Shown: positions 27,075 to 29,609 of the stretch, piece by piece
Layout of the letters: every line of letters begins with the position of its first letter
Numbering within the stretch: the stretch's first letter is position 1
Source: a virus
DNA: 29,609 nucleotides
Virus record (IMG/VR): IMGVR_UViG_3300027908_000003
Coordinates: 64,001 to 93,609 of that record
Strand: one strand, 5' to 3'
Program-made: the position numbers and the translations under genes
Notes under the pieces: generated by a model
Seen by the model: only the letters and a program-made list of their open reading frames with translations
What the model was told of the DNA's origin: nothing
Databases searched by the model: none

Positions 27075-27280
27075 GTCAAGAACTTCCAGACCCATATGAA
27101 AATGCAAGAATTAAATTTGGAGAAGCAGTACGTCTCTGGCAGCAATACGGAGCAAGTCTTGAAACTATACTGATTGAGGTTGAGTTTCAAGCGAATACTT
27201 CTATGGCCACAGATCCCGCCGCAGTAATGTGTTGGATCACTCCTATAGGATTTTCTATCGTAAAGTTGGTAGAGAAATGA
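27071..27280 (+). CDS. Hypothetical protein
   Basis: 69 aa: DPYENARIKFGEAVRLWQQY, GASLETILIEVEFQANTSMA, CWITPIGFSIVKLVEK. Helical first half. ATGA overlaps on both sides. Confidence 0.55.
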   Translation: MSQELPDPYENARIKFGEAVRLWQQYGASLETILIEVEFQANTSMATDPAAVMCWITPIGFSIVKLVEK

Positions 27281-27492
27281 TTAGACCACTGAAAAAATTT
27301 GATGCTGGAGTCTATATATTAGCAGATGGCCGGTATGAATTTGTTAGAACCAATAATGAGTGGAAGGTATATGAGAGACTAAACAATGTTAGTATTGGTA
27401 TACCATTCTATTTTAAAGCTCATTCCACTTTGAAGTCTCTAATTAAGGCGCTTGAAAATGTACCAACTACCGAATCCAAATCTTCTAACTAA
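27277..27492 (+). CDS. Hypothetical protein
   Basis: 71 aa from ATG at 27277 (ATGA overlap). FDAGVYILADGRYEFVRTNN, EWKVYERLNNVSIGIPFYFK, then STLKSLIKALENVP. Beta-rich, resembling phage 'aGxYxxxdGryxvxR...W' proteins. Overlaps the FtsK-type gene by 35 nt. Confidence 0.6.
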   Translation: MIRPLKKFDAGVYILADGRYEFVRTNNEWKVYERLNNVSIGIPFYFKAHSTLKSLIKALENVPTTESKSSN

Positions 27493-28609
27493 ATCAGCAG
27501 TCGATACTTTCGAGCAGCAAGCAGATAACCTGGCGGTTGAAACCGCGCGGAAGGAAGCTGATCTCATAGAAGATCGTTCAGAGGCTCTAGGAGCCCGTCT
27601 GAATATTGAGGAGATAATTGTCGCCCCACAGGTCATCAGCTTCAAGGCAATTCCTTCAGAAAATGTTCTAGCACGTCTCCTGCCGCGCCTCGCGCCCGAG
27701 CTACAGCTAGAGCTAGGCTGCGCTACAATCGCTATTCACGCTCCATTGCCGGGAACAAAATATGTAACTATTGAAGTACCTAGGATTGATAGACAGATTG
27801 TTAGGACCGGAGATGTAATTGATTCTGCTTCTTCTCCGCTCGAATTCCCCCTGGGGATTGATACATCTAATAATTCAATTTCATTTGATTTGAGAGAAGC
27901 ACCGCATATGCTTGCAGGCGGAACAACCGGAAGTGGTAAGAGTACTTTCCTTCACAATATGATTTGTTCTTTGCTTATGAAGACAACCCCAGATGAGCTA
28001 ATGTTCTGGATGTTTGATTCTAAGATGGTAGAGTTGCCTACTTATGATGGAATTCCTAATCTAATTACTCCAGTAGTTACAGATCCATATGAAGCTATTG
28101 AGCATTTTAAAGCAATTGTAGAGGTAATGGAAAAACGATATGCAGCCGCACGGAAATATGGCGCGAAAAATCTTGAGGAGCTAAATGAAAAACTTCCTCC
28201 GGCCGATAGATTTCCATATATTCTTGTAATAGTAGATGAGATAGCTGACCTTATTTTTCTTTCCAAGCACGAGATAGAGGAAAGCATTACACGAATTGCT
28301 GGTAAGGCAAGAGCTTGTGGAATCCACTTGGTGCTCGCAACACAATCACCAAGGCGAGAAGTAATCAGTGGATTGTTGAAGTCAAATCTACCAAGTAGAA
28401 TTGCATTCAGTACATCATCAGAGCTTGATAGCCGTATCATAATCGACAAAAATGGAGCTGGAGCACTTACAGGAAATGGTGATTCACTATTTAGTTTTAG
28501 TGGAAAAGCACCAGTAAGAATACAATCGCCATATATCAATTCTGATGAAGTTAATTCTGTCGTTGACCATTGCAAGAGCCAAACAAATATATTGGAGATG
28601 GCAGCATGA
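27458..28609 (+). CDS. FtsK/SpoIIIE-type DNA translocase
   Basis: 383 aa from ATG at 27458. An N-terminal coiled segment (about 1-50) is followed by an FtsK beta-like part (VISFKAIPSENV, ATIAIHAPLPGTKYVTIEVP) and the RecA-like motor: PHMLAGGTTGSGKST with Walker A at 154-163, FWMFDSKMVELPTYDGIPNL, Walker B ILVIVDEIAD with D260-E261, ATQSPRREVISG and LPSRIAFSTSSELDSRIIID. It forms a ring that moves along double-stranded DNA. No membrane domain and no gamma domain, so it is soluble. Smaller than host FtsK, similar to phage and plasmid forms. It overlaps both neighbours. Confidence 0.88.
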   Translation: MYQLPNPNLLTKSAVDTFEQQADNLAVETARKEADLIEDRSEALGARLNIEEIIVAPQVISFKAIPSENVLARLLPRLAPELQLELGCATIAIHAPLPGTKYVTIEVPRIDRQIVRTGDVIDSASSPLEFPLGIDTSNNSISFDLREAPHMLAGGTTGSGKSTFLHNMICSLLMKTTPDELMFWMFDSKMVELPTYDGIPNLITPVVTDPYEAIEHFKAIVEVMEKRYAAARKYGAKNLEELNEKLPPADRFPYILVIVDEIADLIFLSKHEIEESITRIAGKARACGIHLVLATQSPRREVISGLLKSNLPSRIAFSTSSELDSRIIIDKNGAGALTGNGDSLFSFSGKAPVRIQSPYINSDEVNSVVDHCKSQTNILEMAA

Positions 28610-28848
28610 GTTGGAAGACAAATCCTCCCCCTGGAAAGACTCAGAGATCAGAGCTAACTAAAAAACAAGCTCAATGTCTACGCGATTGTCAAGACAATGC
28701 GTGGCATTCAATGTTACAACCTATGACGCTTGATTTGAAGCGTGTAACAATCTATTCTTTGGCTGAACGAGGATATCTTGAAACTCGCAATAATTTTTAC
28801 CGAATTACTGAAGATGGTAGAGAATGGCGCAGAAAGCATCTAAGATGA
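28606..28848 (+). CDS. Small winged-helix-like protein
   Basis: 80 aa from ATG at 28606 (ATGA overlap with FtsK). ELTKKQAQCLRDCQDNAWHS, LKRVTIYSLAERGYLETRNN, FYRITEDGREWRR: helix pair and wing like a MarR/PadR-type fold ('L-x-x-RGYLE...YRIT-x-x-G'). DNA binding is likely. Confidence 0.65.
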   Translation: MSWKTNPPPGKTQRSELTKKQAQCLRDCQDNAWHSMLQPMTLDLKRVTIYSLAERGYLETRNNFYRITEDGREWRRKHLR

Positions 28849-29075
28849 CTGATATCTGTCCTCACTGTAAAGTTCTTCGGGGAGAATTTATCGGGGAAGG
28901 AGATTTAACTATTTACTCCGGCCGTATTCACTGCTGCGCTGATTCAAATAAATGGACACAAGTAGAGCGGGATTTGCGCCGAGAAGAATGGAGAAAATGG
29001 GACCCTTCAATTAAATTTGCTCCAGATAGACAGTGGATAGCAGAACACTTCGGAAGTAGGAGCGCTAGAAAATGA
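28845..29075 (+). CDS. Zinc-ribbon-like protein
   Basis: 76 aa from ATG at 28845 (ATGA overlap). CPHCKVLRGEFIGEG then GRIHCCADSNKW: C-x-x-C and CC could hold one zinc. The end is basic and aromatic. A GC-rich motif copy lies at 28915-28941 and spans the IHCCA codons. Confidence 0.6.
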   Translation: MTDICPHCKVLRGEFIGEGDLTIYSGRIHCCADSNKWTQVERDLRREEWRKWDPSIKFAPDRQWIAEHFGSRSARK

Positions 29076-29257
29076 CATATGATATTTATACAAGACAAGG
29101 ATATGAACATCGTAAGGCACTAGCCTTACACCATCTGAGTCATGCAATAGAACAAGGAAATAAGGACCAGTGGTTCAATGCTCTTAATGCTATGGGAAAG
29201 GCAATTGTAGAGGGAGCAGCGGCATTACAATCAATCATTAATATTATTAAAAATTAA
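29072..29257 (+). CDS. Hypothetical helical protein
   Basis: 61 aa: YDIYTRQGYEHRKALALHHL, SHAIEQGNKDQWFNALNAMG, KAIVEGAAALQSIINIIKN. Helical repeat-like. ATGA overlap. Confidence 0.55.
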   Translation: MTYDIYTRQGYEHRKALALHHLSHAIEQGNKDQWFNALNAMGKAIVEGAAALQSIINIIKN

Positions 29258-29395
29258 ATGACAGTTATTCTTCCAGAGCCATTTAAAAAAGTTTCTCCTG
29301 GCTGGTGCCTTACATTCAATTATGACCACAACTGGAAAAGAATTAAAGGTGGCAAAGAATGTAGAGATTGTGCAATAAAAGTTATGAGAGATTAA
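29258..29395 (+). CDS. 45-aa Cys-containing peptide
   Basis: MTVILPEPFKKVSPGWCLTF, NYDHNWKRIKGGKECRDCAI. Cys/His residues C17, H24, C-x-x-C near 36-39 could bind zinc. ATG directly follows the preceding stop (TAAATG). Confidence 0.55.
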   Translation: MTVILPEPFKKVSPGWCLTFNYDHNWKRIKGGKECRDCAIKVMRD

Positions 29396-29396
29396 A

Positions 29397-29552
29397 TTGG
29401 CTAAGAAAAAAGATAGAACTAAGCGTAGATATAAGCATACTTATTTGACCAAGGATCAAATGTTGAAATGGTATGATGAAGTTCTTGAGCACCTAGATAA
29501 ATTGAAAAAGAACATGATAATAAATGAAACCTTTTCGCGCAAAATCCCCTGA
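29397..29552 (+). CDS. 51-aa basic peptide, TTG start
   Basis: AKKKDRTKRRYKHTYLTKDQ, MLKWYDEVLEHLDKLKKNMI, then NETFSRKIP. Basic start then a helix. TTG is 1 nt after the previous stop. Its last codons lie in a GC-rich motif copy and overlap the next gene. Confidence 0.45.
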   Translation: MAKKKDRTKRRYKHTYLTKDQMLKWYDEVLEHLDKLKKNMIINETFSRKIP

Positions 29553-29609
29553 TAAGTATTCGCATATGAAAGCTGTTCAAGAGCTAATTCGGCGCGAGAG
29601 AACTTCTCA
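29524..29609 (+). CDS. Partial ORF at the right edge
   Basis: Begins MKPFRAKSPDKYSHMKAVQE and continues ELIRRERTS to the window end. It overlaps the previous gene by 29 nt. No family can be named from 28 residues. Confidence 0.5.
   Translation, partial: MKPFRAKSPDKYSHMKAVQELIRRERTS

Noticed and set aside
28042-28575. 177-aa minus-strand frame
   Set aside because: Antisense shadow of the FtsK-type gene, Ser-rich and without a ribosome site.

Overview
The window looks like part of the genome of a tailed double-stranded DNA phage (Caudoviricetes), or an integrated copy of one. The capsid and tail genes support this: an E-type major capsid protein, a capsid maturation protease fused to a scaffold, a decoration protein, connector genes, a tail-tube-like protein and fibre-like proteins. 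Base composition is AT-rich apart from one GC-rich block. The host is inferred, not seen. An Rpf/lysozyme-like wall hydrolase, protein domains common in actinophages, and promoters whose -10 box lies 6-7 nt before the ATG (leaderless mRNA) all point to an actinobacterium or a relative. No terminase, portal, tape measure, integrase or polymerase gene is recognisable here.

Layout. (1) 1-11552, minus strand: the virion operon, read right to left. Order is zinc-knuckle protein, small phage protein, protease/scaffold, decoration protein, major capsid protein, head-tail connectors, tail terminator candidate, tail tube protein, then fibre-like genes running off the left edge. (2) 11657-12273, plus strand: a promoter, a short terminated leader RNA and the wall hydrolase, closed by a terminator. 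(3) 12282-16716, minus strand: early or accessory genes, including a LuxR-type HTH protein, a SLOG (DUF2493) protein, tRNA-Gln(UUG), an AT-hook protein, a ribbon-helix-helix protein, MazG, a SpoT/MESH1-like HD hydrolase and small membrane proteins. (4) 16730-17086: a divergent, highly structured non-coding region. (5) 17088-18400: small plus-strand genes, each with its own promoter. Four of these promoters carry the same box, ATAAAGATT, 11-12 nt before the -35, and GC-rich inverted elements separate the units. (6) 18427-20200: a GC-rich cassette of unknown genes. (7) 20224-29609, plus strand: a long chain of short genes, mostly joined by ATGA overlaps, including zinc-binding/AT-hook-like proteins, an unusual tRNA-Ile(UAU)-like gene, winged-helix proteins and an FtsK-type translocase.

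How the parts fit. The minus arm builds the particle. The plus arm and the middle carry regulation, nucleotide/alarmone metabolism and DNA handling. The tRNAs read CAA and AUA, two AT-rich codons, and would help translate this genome in a host poor in those codons.

The most unusual signals have no standard feature name. One is a GC-rich motif of about 20 nt, roughly CTCC-GCGCGA-NTT-NCTGCCG, scattered through genes and intergenic DNA in mostly one orientation regardless of gene strand, and paired as inverted copies between transcription units. The second is the ATAAAGATT promoter regulon with a TGTNCTACA word family. The third is a tRNA-Ile-like gene in which the D-arm position is empty.
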